Positions 33,215 through 42,255 of a stretch of DNA of 64,000 nt are shown piece by piece. This DNA is from Streptomyces collinus Tu 365 (GTDB lineage: Bacteria > Actinomycetota > Actinomycetes > Streptomycetales > Streptomycetaceae), in contig NC_021985.1 in NCBI RefSeq assembly GCF_000444875.1, positions 8,142,170 to 8,206,169 on the forward strand. Reading direction: 5' to 3'. The notes under the pieces were generated by a model, which ran no database searches, was not told the origin of the DNA, and saw only the letters and a list, made by a program, of their open reading frames with translations. The stretch's first letter is position 1; every line of letters begins with the position of its first letter. The position numbers and the translations under genes were made by a program.

Positions 33215-35458
33215 CTATTCCCCGGTGTCCTTGGCGGTGACCTCGCCGGTCTTGATGTAGCGGGCGAGGTTGGCGACGTGACCGTCACCGGCGAGCTCCT
33301 CGAGCACGTTGGCTCCCCACAGCACGCTCTGGGTGCCCTCGTGCTTGACCATCCCCGGGGAGACGCCGAGCCGGAAGGAGCCGGGCACGGTCTTGCCGCC
33401 CGAGTCGTAGGGCAGGACGTCCAGCGGGCTGGGCCCGTCGGCGGCGTACACGGCGCAGTCCGAGAGCACCGCGACCGGGTACCGGCCGGTGGCCGCCGCC
33501 AGGTGCAGCATCTTGCGGTGCATGTTGATCCGGGCCCGGGAGATCACGGTGGCCCGGATGTCGGGGCGCCACGTCGGCCGGGCCAGAGCCGGCCAGGCCT
33601 GCCCCGGTTTCCAGCCGCCGCCGCGTGCCTTCTCCTGCAGCTTGCCGATGCCGCCCTTGACGGTCATCTTGACGGCGCCGAGAACGAGCGCCAGCTCCGG
33701 ATCACGGCCGCGGTGGCCGTCCATCGCCTTGAGGAACGCGGCCGGGGAGAGCTTCTCGGTGACGCCCAGGTCCGCCATGGTGGCGACGTAGGCGTCGCGC
33801 AGCCGCTTGTACCAGCCGTCCAGGAACCGGCCGCTCTCGGGCCGCACCCACGCCTCCAGCGGGGCCACCTCGTAGCCGAGCTCGACGGCGTAGGCCACGG
33901 TGGGCGTGGTGTACCAGGCCGGGCCCTCGGGACGCCGGCCGGTCGGCGTGAACGGGCTGGGCAGCAGGTCACCGTCGAGGTCCCGCCACCGCTTGCCGAC
34001 CTTCACCCGGTTCAGGTCGACGTGGGAGAGATCGACCAGCCAGGAGCCGGGCACCGTGGCGTCGAAAGTCGGATCGGTGACGTGCACGGGCGGCGACGCG
34101 AGGCCGACGACGGCGCCGTTGGCGGCCGCACCGAACGCCAGGTTCACGTCGATGCCGACCAGGTGGCGCCGCATGCACTCCTCATCGGTGAGATCCCGCG
34201 CCCAGTCGTAGGCCTCCTCGAACAGCTTCTCGCCGGGGCCGCGCACGTGAAAGCGGGGCAGGTGCGCCAGGACGGGGTGCCCGTCGGTCGCCTCGCACGG
34301 CGCCGGGTCCACCGGCTCGGTACCCAGCGACCCCGGCCGGTGCTCGCGGTGCCGCCTGCCTTCCTCGTCCGGCCGGCCGGCACGGGTCGGCGGGTTCAGC
34401 GCGGTCATCAGCTGCAGCCCCGTCACCGCGGTGGACCCCACCGGCGTCATCACCCGCTGCGCGTACACACCCAGCACCCGGGCCAGCTCCGCCGGCTCCA
34501 ACCGGGCGGCATGGCCCCACGCGCGGTCGTCGAGGGCGCGCCACGAAGGAATGCACAACTGCACGCAACGCCGACGGCCCCCCTGAACGGGGCGGTAGAT
34601 CCGCGCCCACGGCCCCAGCCCCCGCTTGGTGAGCTGCCAGTCCGCGCGCTGGAGCTGCTTGACGACCTTGTGCCCCTCCGGGAGCCGCCCGGCCAGCCGC
34701 TCCTCGTGCGACAGCTGGGCGGGCAGGCCGTAGCGCTCGCACGCCGCCTCGGTGAGCACCAGCAGCGGGTCGGCGTCCTTGCCCGAGCCGTGCAGCCGCT
34801 CCGCCCCGAGCCGCGCCTCGGCCAGCGTCCACTCCACCAGCGCGGGAAGGGACTTGGCGGGCACATCCAGGATCAGGCCGCCGACGCCGTAGCCGGTCAC
34901 ATGTCGCTCGGCGTCGGCATCGAGGACGAGCAGCGGGCCGTGCGCGTACGCCCCACCGGGCGGCGGCGTCTCCGCCGGAGCGGCCTTCTCGGCGGCCGGA
35001 CGCCGGGAGGCCGGCGCAGGCCGGGAGGCGGCTGCCGGACGCGGGGCCGCCGCCGAGGCGGGAGCGGCGGCGGGGACAGCGGGCGCGGTGGTACCTGATG
35101 TGGCAGAGACTGCGGCTGCGGGCACCGCACCCGAGGCCGCAGGCGGCGCCATCGGCGCCGTGCCGGAGGCTGCCTTCGGCGCCGCCGTGTCCTCCTGCGG
35201 CGCACCAACGTCTTCAGTGGCGGGATAGAGCTGTGCGAGCTGCTCGAGCAGGCGCGCGTACGCATCCCGCTGCGGCGGCCGCGGCTCGGTCTTGCCCGAT
35301 TCCCAGTCGCCGACGGTCGCGCGTCGCACGCCCAGGGCGGCGGCCACTTCGTCCAGAGTGAGGGCGTGCGCCTGGCGCAGCCGCCGGCGCTCCGCCGGCG
35401 ACGGCAGCGACGACCGGGACGCCACCAGGGCATCCACCGCGTCGAACAATTCGGACAT
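33215..35458 (-). CDS. tap: Telomere-associated protein Tap
   Basis: 747 residues, close to the usual Tap length. The N-terminus has an XRE-like helix-turn-helix (RRLRQAHALTLDEVAAALGVRRATVGDWESG) and a Pro/Ala-rich linker (about 85-165). Tap binds folded telomere DNA and recruits Tpg to the ends. Start ATG chosen for GGAGGTG upstream. The operon tap-tpg is preserved with full-length, apparently intact genes. Confidence 0.92.
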   Translation of the reverse strand: MSELFDAVDALVASRSSLPSPAERRRLRQAHALTLDEVAAALGVRRATVGDWESGKTEPRPPQRDAYARLLEQLAQLYPATEDVGAPQEDTAAPKAASGTAPMAPPAASGAVPAAAVSATSGTTAPAVPAAAPASAAAPRPAAASRPAPASRRPAAEKAAPAETPPPGGAYAHGPLLVLDADAERHVTGYGVGGLILDVPAKSLPALVEWTLAEARLGAERLHGSGKDADPLLVLTEAACERYGLPAQLSHEERLAGRLPEGHKVVKQLQRADWQLTKRGLGPWARIYRPVQGGRRRCVQLCIPSWRALDDRAWGHAARLEPAELARVLGVYAQRVMTPVGSTAVTGLQLMTALNPPTRAGRPDEEGRRHREHRPGSLGTEPVDPAPCEATDGHPVLAHLPRFHVRGPGEKLFEEAYDWARDLTDEECMRRHLVGIDVNLAFGAAANGAVVGLASPPVHVTDPTFDATVPGSWLVDLSHVDLNRVKVGKRWRDLDGDLLPSPFTPTGRRPEGPAWYTTPTVAYAVELGYEVAPLEAWVRPESGRFLDGWYKRLRDAYVATMADLGVTEKLSPAAFLKAMDGHRGRDPELALVLGAVKMTVKGGIGKLQEKARGGGWKPGQAWPALARPTWRPDIRATVISRARINMHRKMLHLAAATGRYPVAVLSDCAVYAADGPSPLDVLPYDSGGKTVPGSFRLGVSPGMVKHEGTQSVLWGANVLEELAGDGHVANLARYIKTGEVTAKDTGE

Positions 35459-35660
35459 GAAGCACCTCCAGCCCCATCCTAACGAATGAGACGTACGAAT
35501 AGCGCACATGCATCGTTCATTTCGCGTGCGGCAGGAGGGCGTCAGCCTGCAGAAGCGGCCAGGGCGCGCATGCTCGCCACCGCCTGCGGCCGCCGTCCCC
35601 GCCATGACGATCTGCCCGTACGATCAGCGGATTCATTTCGTCCTGAGGAGTACCTGCCAG

Positions 35661-36341
35661 GTGAGTGCCGTCATCCCGTCGTCCCGCGATGCCACCCGAC
35701 TGCTGCGGGTGCAGCAGCTGTCCCGAGTCGAGGACGGTGAGAGGCTGCACGCTCTCTTGTGGCGGCCGGGACCCGGCTGGCGGATGATCAGCAGCGCTGT
35801 CCTCGGCGGAGGCATCGGGGAACGTTCCTGGATCCTCAACGCGCAGGTCTCCCACGGTTACCGGCGTACCGACCCGGCCCGGCACCTGGCCGTGCTGGCC
35901 CACGAAGCCGGCGCGCGGGGCGAGGGGGTGGGCCTGATGACGGCAGCCGACGTGCGGGCCCACGGCAGCGCGCATGACGGCGGAGTCGACGCGGTGGCGA
36001 CGGCGGGCCTCGGCGTACGGGGATGGGCCGCATCCCCGGCCGAGGGCACCGCGGCGCCGCTACGGGCGGGCACGGTCAACATCGTCGTCGCCCTTCCCGT
36101 GGCGCTGTCCGACGCGGCGCTGGTCAATGCCGTCGCCACGGCCACCGAGGCCAAGGTGCAGGCGCTGGTCGGGGCCGGCTACGACTGCTCCGGTACACCC
36201 ACCGACGCGGTCTGCGTGGCCACACGTACGCCCCGCAGAGGCGAGGACGTCCACGCTTTCGCCGGCCCCCGCTCCCTGTGGGGGGCCCGTCTGGCACGGG
36301 CCGTCCACGCGGCCGTATCCACCGCGGCGGCTGCCTGCTGA
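35661..36341 (+). CDS. cbiZ: Adenosylcobinamide amidohydrolase (CbiZ)
   Basis: 226 residues. WRMISSAVLGGGIGERSWILNAQVSHGYRR, GEGVGLMTAADV and GTVNIVVALPVALSDAALVNAVATATEAKVQAL match CbiZ. CbiZ hydrolyses adenosylcobinamide to adenosylcobyric acid, salvaging incomplete corrinoids for B12 synthesis. GTG start with GAGGAG 11 bases upstream. Divergent from tap; no other corrinoid gene is nearby, and no cobalamin riboswitch is evident. Confidence 0.85.
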   Translation: MSAVIPSSRDATRLLRVQQLSRVEDGERLHALLWRPGPGWRMISSAVLGGGIGERSWILNAQVSHGYRRTDPARHLAVLAHEAGARGEGVGLMTAADVRAHGSAHDGGVDAVATAGLGVRGWAASPAEGTAAPLRAGTVNIVVALPVALSDAALVNAVATATEAKVQALVGAGYDCSGTPTDAVCVATRTPRRGEDVHAFAGPRSLWGARLARAVHAAVSTAAAAC

Positions 36342-36468
36342 CTCGCGACGGCACACGACCGGGTGGCTCGGCCCGCGTCACCGTGCCGGTGCTGCGCAGT
36401 GCCGTGTGTCCGCGCTCGCCCCGGCAGCCGCCATCGGGTAACTGCAGCTGAACCACGGCTTTCGCCGG

Positions 36469-36876
36469 TCAGGCCGCCGGCGCCGGGAGGTGCCCGAGGT
36501 GCCTGGTGACACGCTCACGCAGCAGGAGGTACTCCTTTCCGCGCCGAGGCAGAGGGCCCGGCGGCCGCTCGACGACCCGCGCTGCGGTCACGGTCTGGCC
36601 CGTGCGGAACTGCTCGCGCGTCAGGTCGAGTTCCGCACCGCTGGGCAGCCGGTTCCACCAGTGGAATCCCTGCTGATCGCTGCCGCAGTGGACCTCCCCG
36701 ACCATGAGGTCGCCGCCGAAGATGTCGTTCACGACCAAGGCGGTGATGTCGCAGTGCCCCCAGGCCGGGTTGTCCGGCTGCCATCCGGCGCGGGCGAGGT
36801 CGTCCGGGGAACACGTGTCGGCGGCCCAGCTCGCGCGCAGAGCGTCGTGGAGGGTGAGCAGATTCCAAGGGGTCAT
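36469..36876 (-). CDS. YunG-like small protein
   Basis: 135 residues. SWAADTCSPDDLARAGWQPDNPAWGHCDITALVVNDIFGGDLMVGEVH and HWWNRLPSGAELDLTREQF match the YunG family, a small group of uncharacterised proteins. Conserved Cys, His and Asp suggest catalysis or metal binding. Convergent with cbiZ, single gene, ATG start. Biological role unknown. Confidence 0.75.
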   Translation of the reverse strand: MTPWNLLTLHDALRASWAADTCSPDDLARAGWQPDNPAWGHCDITALVVNDIFGGDLMVGEVHCGSDQQGFHWWNRLPSGAELDLTREQFRTGQTVTAARVVERPPGPLPRRGKEYLLLRERVTRHLGHLPAPAA

Positions 36877-36988
36877 CCCGCCAGCATCGCAGCAGCCACC
36901 GACAGCGACGGATCGCCGGGAGACGCCTGGTCAGCTGCCGGACCCGGACCGCGGATGCCGTCGACGCCTTCGCCTGGCACCCAGCCGA

Positions 36989-39079
36989 TCAGCGGGGCCG
37001 CGCCAGGCGTTCCTGGAGGCGGGCGTGCCGGAACTGGTACACCGGGCCGGTCGCCCGGAGCAGGTTGCGGCGGCGGGCGTCCTCCAGAAACGCCATCAGG
37101 CACACCGGGGTGCCCTCGCGGGCGGAGAGCTGAAGGGCGGTGGCGGCGGTGGCGACGGCCGTGTTGCAGACCGGGCCGGCCATGACGGCCGTCAGCAGCG
37201 CACCCGAGAACGCGGCCAGCGCGCCCAGGGGGGAGCCCAAGTACCAGGCCACCAGGGGCCCGGCCAGCAACCCCACCGCGACCCCGGTCAACAGGCCGAG
37301 GACGAGGCGCAGTCCGAGGTGGTGCCGCCACACATCCCTGGGCCCGACCGAACGGGTGTCCTGCAGCGGTGGGCGGTTGTAGTACTCCCGTACGTCGTCG
37401 TACCAGGAGCCCGCTCCGGCGGACAGCAACGGCACGCCCGCCACGATCTGGTGGCCGCGACCGGTCACCAGGACCCCGGTGTACCCGAGCGGCAGGGTGG
37501 TGAGGAAGCAGAGCCACGCGGGCGGCGGGCTGTCGCCCGGCAGCAGGGGCGCGCTCAGTGTCGTCGCGGTGCCGAGGACCAGCCACTCCACCACGCCCGA
37601 GACGATGGCTCCCGGAGTGAAGATGTCCCGCCAGCCGGCACTCTGCAACGGCTGCGGATCACTGAGTTCCGCGAAGCGGTCGCCGGCCACCCAACCGCCC
37701 AGGACCGCGCCCGGGACCGCGAGCAGCACGGTGGACAGGGTGGGGGAGGCCAGCCACATCACGACGAAGGTGGGCACCCCGCACACCACGCTGACCAGCG
37801 CCCACATGGCGAGCCGTCTGGGCCGGACCTCGGCCCACCCTGTGATGTGCCACCACCGCAGGTCCCGTTCCCCTTCGCCGGCGAGGCGCCGCGCGACGAA
37901 CCGCAGGGTCCGCTCCGCCGTCTCGGCGGACCAGCGGGGGGCCGGGGTGCCGGGCCGCGGAGTGTAGGCGGCGGTGACGGCGTGGTCCAGCAGATGGTTC
38001 TCGACCTCGGTGGAGGTGTCGAAGCGGGCGCTGTCGAGGAGTTCGTCCACCGGACCGTCGTCGGCGTAGATGTCCCGTACCAGGGTGATCGCCAGCGGCT
38101 TGGCGAGGGCGTGGGCCACCGCGCTGTCCGGGGCGTGCAGCAGCCGGTCGGTGAGCGCCCGCCACGCGGCGGGCGCCGGGTCGGGCAGCTGGTCGAGCAG
38201 GTACGTGGCGGCCTCGGCCGGCGCGACGGGCTGGATCTCCAGCGCCACGGCGCTGCCCAGCCGGGCGTTCTTCTTCGCGGTCCGTACGGCCTCCAGCGCC
38301 CGGGAGACCAGCACCAGCCGGCACGGAGCCTGCGCCAGCGCGGTCACCATCGCGCCCCGCAGCTTGTTGCCGTCGACCTCGTCGAGCCCGTCCAGGAACA
38401 GTGCCACCCGTCCCGACTCCAAAAGCTCCCGGGCCCGCCCGCGGCCGCCCCGCCCGGCGAACAGCGTGTACTCCCGGGCCAGCCGTTGCGCCGCCCACTC
38501 CGTCGCCTTCTCCCGGGCCGGGTCCCAGCCGTCGAGCGTCAGCAGCACCGGCACCGGCACACGCGCCCGCTCCCTCGCACTGAGGTCCGGCCGGGCGCGG
38601 TGGCGCAGCGCGGCCAGCAACAGCAGCACCGCGGTGGCCGTCTTGCCCACCGCCGGCGCACCCAGCAGAAGCAGCCGACCCGAGGCCAACCCGCCGTAGA
38701 CGGCGTGCAGTTCGTCCAGTCCGCCACCGGCCCGCAGCCGCTCCTGGGTCACCGCCGCCAGGCCGGGCAGCGGTTCGAACCGGGACCACCGGCCCTTGGC
38801 GGTCGCCGCGCCGACCGGGCCCGACAGGTCCCGGCGGGTCACCCGCCAGCGCGGCGGCAGCGGCGGCGGCTCCAGCAGCCGCCGCAGCCCGGCCTCCTCC
38901 TGCCACTGCATCCACACGGCGCGGGCCAGCTCGTCGGCCGAGGCGTCCAGCCGGGACGGGACCTCAAGGCCGTGATGGTGATGGACGTTCTGCGTGCTGC
39001 CGGCACCCGTCTGCAGAGCGACCGGCCCGTGGAAGGCGTTGCCGCTCACCCCGTCCGGCCCGGCACCGGGCCCGCTCAT
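36989..39079 (-). CDS. NACHT NTPase with N-terminal amyloid-like motif and membrane C-terminus
   Basis: 696 residues. Residues 13-30 are GNAFHGPVALQTGAGSTQ, a motif shared with the upstream gene's C-terminus. The NACHT domain has the Walker A GAPAVGKT, Walker B ALFLDGLDEV, and sensor-like LVLVSRALE. The last 270 residues have six or seven hydrophobic segments (for example LSTVLLAVPGAVLGGWVAG, LVLGLLTGVAVGLLAGP). A sensor or switch ATPase in the inner membrane, possibly in defence or signalling. Start overlaps the upstream stop (ATGA). Confidence 0.83.
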   Translation of the reverse strand: MSGPGAGPDGVSGNAFHGPVALQTGAGSTQNVHHHHGLEVPSRLDASADELARAVWMQWQEEAGLRRLLEPPPLPPRWRVTRRDLSGPVGAATAKGRWSRFEPLPGLAAVTQERLRAGGGLDELHAVYGGLASGRLLLLGAPAVGKTATAVLLLLAALRHRARPDLSARERARVPVPVLLTLDGWDPAREKATEWAAQRLAREYTLFAGRGGRGRARELLESGRVALFLDGLDEVDGNKLRGAMVTALAQAPCRLVLVSRALEAVRTAKKNARLGSAVALEIQPVAPAEAATYLLDQLPDPAPAAWRALTDRLLHAPDSAVAHALAKPLAITLVRDIYADDGPVDELLDSARFDTSTEVENHLLDHAVTAAYTPRPGTPAPRWSAETAERTLRFVARRLAGEGERDLRWWHITGWAEVRPRRLAMWALVSVVCGVPTFVVMWLASPTLSTVLLAVPGAVLGGWVAGDRFAELSDPQPLQSAGWRDIFTPGAIVSGVVEWLVLGTATTLSAPLLPGDSPPPAWLCFLTTLPLGYTGVLVTGRGHQIVAGVPLLSAGAGSWYDDVREYYNRPPLQDTRSVGPRDVWRHHLGLRLVLGLLTGVAVGLLAGPLVAWYLGSPLGALAAFSGALLTAVMAGPVCNTAVATAATALQLSAREGTPVCLMAFLEDARRRNLLRATGPVYQFRHARLQERLARPR

Positions 39080-39537
39080 CCCGCCGTCCCGAAGTGGATG
39101 TCCTGGGTGCTGTGCGCGCCCGTCTGGAAGGCGACCGGCCCGCGAAAGGTGTTCCCGGACACCGCCCCGCCGCTCTCCTGGCCCCCCGTCCGCGCCCGCA
39201 GCGCGTCGAGCCCGGCCACCAGCTCGTCCCGCTCCGCCGCCGCCACACTCTCCAGCAGCGCGGCGAACTCCCCGCGCCACAGGCGTGCTTGCACCTCGCG
39301 CTGCCACTCCCGTTCCCCCTCGTCCGCGCCCGCCGCCAGTGCGACGGCGGTGCGGTCCAGCCGCTCCAGCGCCTCGCCCTCCCGGCCCGGGTCACCGCGG
39401 CCGACCAGCCGGGCGCACCGCGTCCGGAACCACGCCCACAGGTCCGAACCGGCGGCCTCCACCACCGCGGTGCCCCCCGCCGCGGCGGCAGCCGTCATCA
39501 CCTCGTCAAGCATCGCCAAACCCCCCAGTCCAGCCAT
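39076..39537 (-). CDS. Small helical protein with C-terminal motif shared with the NACHT protein
   Basis: 153 residues. Residues 1-115 are a helical domain of Ala/Glu/Arg type common next to NACHT genes in Streptomyces. Residues 128-145 are GNTFRGPVAFQTGAHSTQ, which lines up with residues 13-30 of the NACHT protein at 12 of 18 positions or more. In amyloid-signalling pairs a motif at the effector C-terminus is templated by the same motif at the NLR N-terminus. The N-terminal domain would be the effector; its action is unknown. Confidence 0.7.
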   Translation of the reverse strand: MAGLGGLAMLDEVMTAAAAAGGTAVVEAAGSDLWAWFRTRCARLVGRGDPGREGEALERLDRTAVALAAGADEGEREWQREVQARLWRGEFAALLESVAAAERDELVAGLDALRARTGGQESGGAVSGNTFRGPVAFQTGAHSTQDIHFGTAG

Positions 39538-39558
39538 GACGTCCTGAACATCCTGAAA

Positions 39559-39790
39559 TCAGGACAGGGACCCTAGCGCGGCGCGCACGCGCACCAGACG
39601 GTTTTCCCGATTCCCCGGACCGGGCGCTACGCCCCACTCGTCGACCATGGCGTCCAGCCGCACGAGACGCCGCCCGCACTCGGCCTCCACCTAAGACGCC
39701 CTTCGGGCAGGACAGCCGGGACGACCTGTCGGCCACCTCCACCCGCACCGCCGACACCAGCCGCAGCACCGCCCACGAGCAGGGCCGCTC
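39559..39790 (-). pseudogene. Decayed anti-sigma-factor-type ATPase gene
   Basis: Reading frames on the minus strand give VRVEVADRSSRL and, in a shifted frame, GRRLVRLDAMVDEWGVAPG and NRENRLVRVRAA, the G-box-to-C-terminus part of an RsbW-like ATPase. The N-terminal half is missing; the copy stops at the long inverted repeat near 39,782. Stop at 39,559-39,561. An intact relative lies at 40,774. Confidence 0.55.
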
Positions 39791-39866
39791 CGGTCGAAGC
39801 GCGCAGGCGCCCTCGCCGGCGACTCGGCGCGGCCCGGGCGCCTGCGCGCTTCGACCGGAGTGGCCC
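39782..39866. repeat. Long inverted repeat, 25-bp perfect arms
   Basis: Left arm 39,788-39,812 and right arm 39,836-39,860 are a perfect 25-base inverted repeat with a 23-base spacer; with one mismatch the pairing extends to about 31 bases per arm (39,782 to 39,866). It could be a strong two-sided terminator, a mobile element end or a cruciform site; it borders the decayed ATPase gene. Confidence 0.75.
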
Positions 39867-40053
39867 CCGCGGACGGATGCAGAAGTGGGGCGCCAGGGGG
39901 CGGCTGTCGGTCGCGTATCGGGCGCGGATGCTCCCCGTTCCTCACATTCGGGCGTTTGGCCTTGTATGCAACGTTCTGAGGAGTTTGGCCCGGCAAGGTT
40001 GCAGTCGCGATGAGGCCCGGTCGTCGGGTCCTCACCGGACGTGGAGGAGCACG

Positions 40054-40407
40054 ATGCGAGGCTTGAGGACTCTCGGGGCGGGCGCGCTGGCGGTGGCCCT
40101 GGTGTCGGGCGTCGGGTGGGCGGCGCAGGCGTCGGACGGCCAGGCGCCCGTCGAGGCGGCCGCGGTGGTGGACGGGTACCAGGTGGTGAAGCTGCCGAAC
40201 GCGACCGTGCCGAACTTCCAGCGGCGGACGGTGTTCTGCCCACAGGGGAAGGTCGCCATCGGCGGGGGAGCGGAGGCGCAGGGCCAGGACGCCATCCTCG
40301 TCGGCTCGTTCCCGACCGACGACGGACGCGGCTGGACCGCCCTCGGCCGGCAGATGCGGTACAGCGACGTCGGGATCTCGGTGTACGCGATCTGCGCGAA
40401 CCGCTGA
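40054..40407 (+). CDS. Small secreted protein of unknown function
   Basis: 117 residues. A signal peptide (about 1-26, cleavage near WAAQAS), then a soluble domain with VVKLPNATVPNFQRRTVFCPQGKVAIGGGAEAQG and VGSFPTDDGRGWTALG. Two Cys (FCPQG and AICAN) may pair. GGAGGA lies upstream of the ATG. The GGGAEAQG and DGRGWTA pattern is seen in secreted Streptomyces proteins, but I cannot name the family. Confidence 0.75.
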   Translation: MRGLRTLGAGALAVALVSGVGWAAQASDGQAPVEAAAVVDGYQVVKLPNATVPNFQRRTVFCPQGKVAIGGGAEAQGQDAILVGSFPTDDGRGWTALGRQMRYSDVGISVYAICANR

Positions 40408-40773
40408 TCTCCCAACCCCTCCGGCTGCGCCCCGCCCCATTCCTCAAGGAGCGGGGCGCAGCGTTGCTCAAGCCGGAGCGTGACCTGGCAGGCCCTGTCG
40501 GCTCCAACGGTGCGCCGCCGTACCCGATGATCACCTGGCTTTGCCCCCGGGAACGGACAGCAGCATTCCGGCTGCCGCAGAAGCCGCGCCGGTTCACCCT
40601 CTCCCACCGGAACCGCCCGGCCAACGGCTGCTGCGTCGCGACGGTGCTCGTCCCGGCGGGGGCCCGGCCTGTGCCCCGGCGACACGGGAACGTGTCACCA
40701 AGGACGGACCAGGGACTTCGCATCGGCTATCGGGGGCAGACGGGGATAAGTGCAGCGATTGGAGGAGGAGACA

Positions 40774-41187
40774 GTGGCGGAGGAGTCGTCGTTGAGGGCT
40801 GTGGGATGGGCGCGCTCGCTCCCGGTGAGCAGTGGGGCGAAGGGAGCGAGGGACTGGACACGCGCGCACCTGACGACGCTCGGCTGGGCGGCTACCGCCC
40901 CTGACCTGGTGGACTCGGTGGTTCTGGCCGTTTCCGAGTTGGTGACCAACGCGCACATGCACGCCCGCAGCGCGGCGCAGCTGATCCTCACCTGGGACGA
41001 GGAGTGCCTGCATGTGACGGTGCACGATGCCTCGCCACGGCTGCCCGAACAGCGCCCCTCCGATGCCGGCGCAACCGGGGGCCGCGGCCTGCAACTGGTC
41101 GACGCACTCGCCGACACCTGGCAGGCCCACCGGTGTCCCCGTGGCAAAGACGTGATCGCCTGCTTCCAGCCACACGCAGCCCACTGA
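40774..41187 (+). CDS. RsbW-like ATP-binding regulatory protein
   Basis: 137 residues. VVLAVSELVTNAHMHA is the N-box and GGRGLQLVDALADTW the glycine-rich G2 box of anti-sigma-type GHKL ATPases. Streptomyces have many such genes acting on anti-anti-sigma proteins. GTG start chosen for the GGAGGAGGAG box upstream. The decayed copy at 39,559-39,790 is a relative. Partner unknown. Confidence 0.82.
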   Translation: MAEESSLRAVGWARSLPVSSGAKGARDWTRAHLTTLGWAATAPDLVDSVVLAVSELVTNAHMHARSAAQLILTWDEECLHVTVHDASPRLPEQRPSDAGATGGRGLQLVDALADTWQAHRCPRGKDVIACFQPHAAH

Positions 41188-41595
41188 CACACAGCCTGCT
41201 GCGGAACGTCGGCCGGGCGCGGGCGGGGTGATCGTGCGGCGTCGCGATGGCGACGTCCTGTCCCTGAGCCAGAGGCGTTCGCTCGCCGTGTGGATGCCGG
41301 TGCCGCGCACGGCTTCCCGCACCGCCGCGTCGCGTGCGGCTTAGGACCTCGGGACAGCGTCAGGGCGCCTGCCGCGGCCACCTGGAGAAGCCCGTGACCA
41401 ACGCCCGTATCGCGCCCCCGGCTCGGCACCCCTCCCGCGAGCCAGGCCCAGCCCCTTCTCGCGCTCGGGGCCGCCCGGGATGCCCACGCGGTCGGGTGAC
41501 TCGAAACCCTGGATCGGGGAACCGGAAGCGATGCCCTGCCTCATAAAGGGGGGCCGGGTCTTCGGACGCCCGGCTCCCTCACCGGAAGAAGGACC
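41188..41595. other. Intergenic region
   Basis: About 400 bases upstream of the SRPBCC gene without a gene I can support. The nearest element is GGAAGAAGGACC, ending 3 bases before the start codon at 41,596, which serves as the ribosome binding site. Confidence 0.4.
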
Positions 41596-42219
41596 ATGAT
41601 GACGCGCGAAGACGACGGTGGGCAGTCCGTGCCGAACACCCCAGGCAAGCGCTCCGGCGGCGACGGCGTCACACGCCGCCGTCCGCTGCGCGAGCGGCAC
41701 GTCGAGGAGACGGTCGAGGTCGCGGTGCCGGTCCGCACGGCCTACAACCAGTGGACGCAGTTCAAGACGTTCCCGCGCTTCTCGACCATGGTCCGCGACG
41801 TCGAGCAGATCAGGCCTACCGTCACCGCGTGGACCATCGGCTACGGCCCCCTGCGTCACCGTTTCGCCGTCGAGATCGTGGAACAGGACCCTGACGCCTA
41901 CCTGGCCTGGCGTGGCCTGGAGCAGCACCCCACCCACCAGGGCGAGGTCGAGTTCAGGCCGACGGAGTCCGGTGGCACCGCGATCACGGTCCGGATGCTC
42001 CTCCAACCGCGGGGGGCAGCGAAGGTCCTCACCCGCTCGTCCAGGGTCGTGGGGCTCACCGTGCGGCTGGTGCGCGGGGAACTGGTGAGCTTCAAGCACT
42101 TCATCGAAGGGCTCGGTCAGGAGGGCGGTGCCTGGCGCGGCACCATCCGCAACGGCCGGGTTCAGCACGACACCCCGGAACCGCCCAGGAGCCGTGTCGC
42201 CCAGTGGCCCGTCGGCTGA
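41596..42219 (+). CDS. SRPBCC-fold (cyclase/START-like) protein
   Basis: 207 residues. HVEETVEVAVPVRTAYNQWTQFKTFPRFSTMVRDVEQI and EFRPTESGGTAITVRMLL match the polyketide-cyclase/dehydrase (SRPBCC) fold, which forms a hydrophobic ligand pocket. The N-terminal 35 residues are extra and charged. The gene ends 36 bases before the molybdoenzyme gene on the same strand and could share its transcript. Ligand unknown. Confidence 0.82.
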   Translation: MMTREDDGGQSVPNTPGKRSGGDGVTRRRPLRERHVEETVEVAVPVRTAYNQWTQFKTFPRFSTMVRDVEQIRPTVTAWTIGYGPLRHRFAVEIVEQDPDAYLAWRGLEQHPTHQGEVEFRPTESGGTAITVRMLLQPRGAAKVLTRSSRVVGLTVRLVRGELVSFKHFIEGLGQEGGAWRGTIRNGRVQHDTPEPPRSRVAQWPVG

Positions 42220-42255
42220 CCCGCGTACCGCACACGGCAAGAGAAAGGCCAAGCG

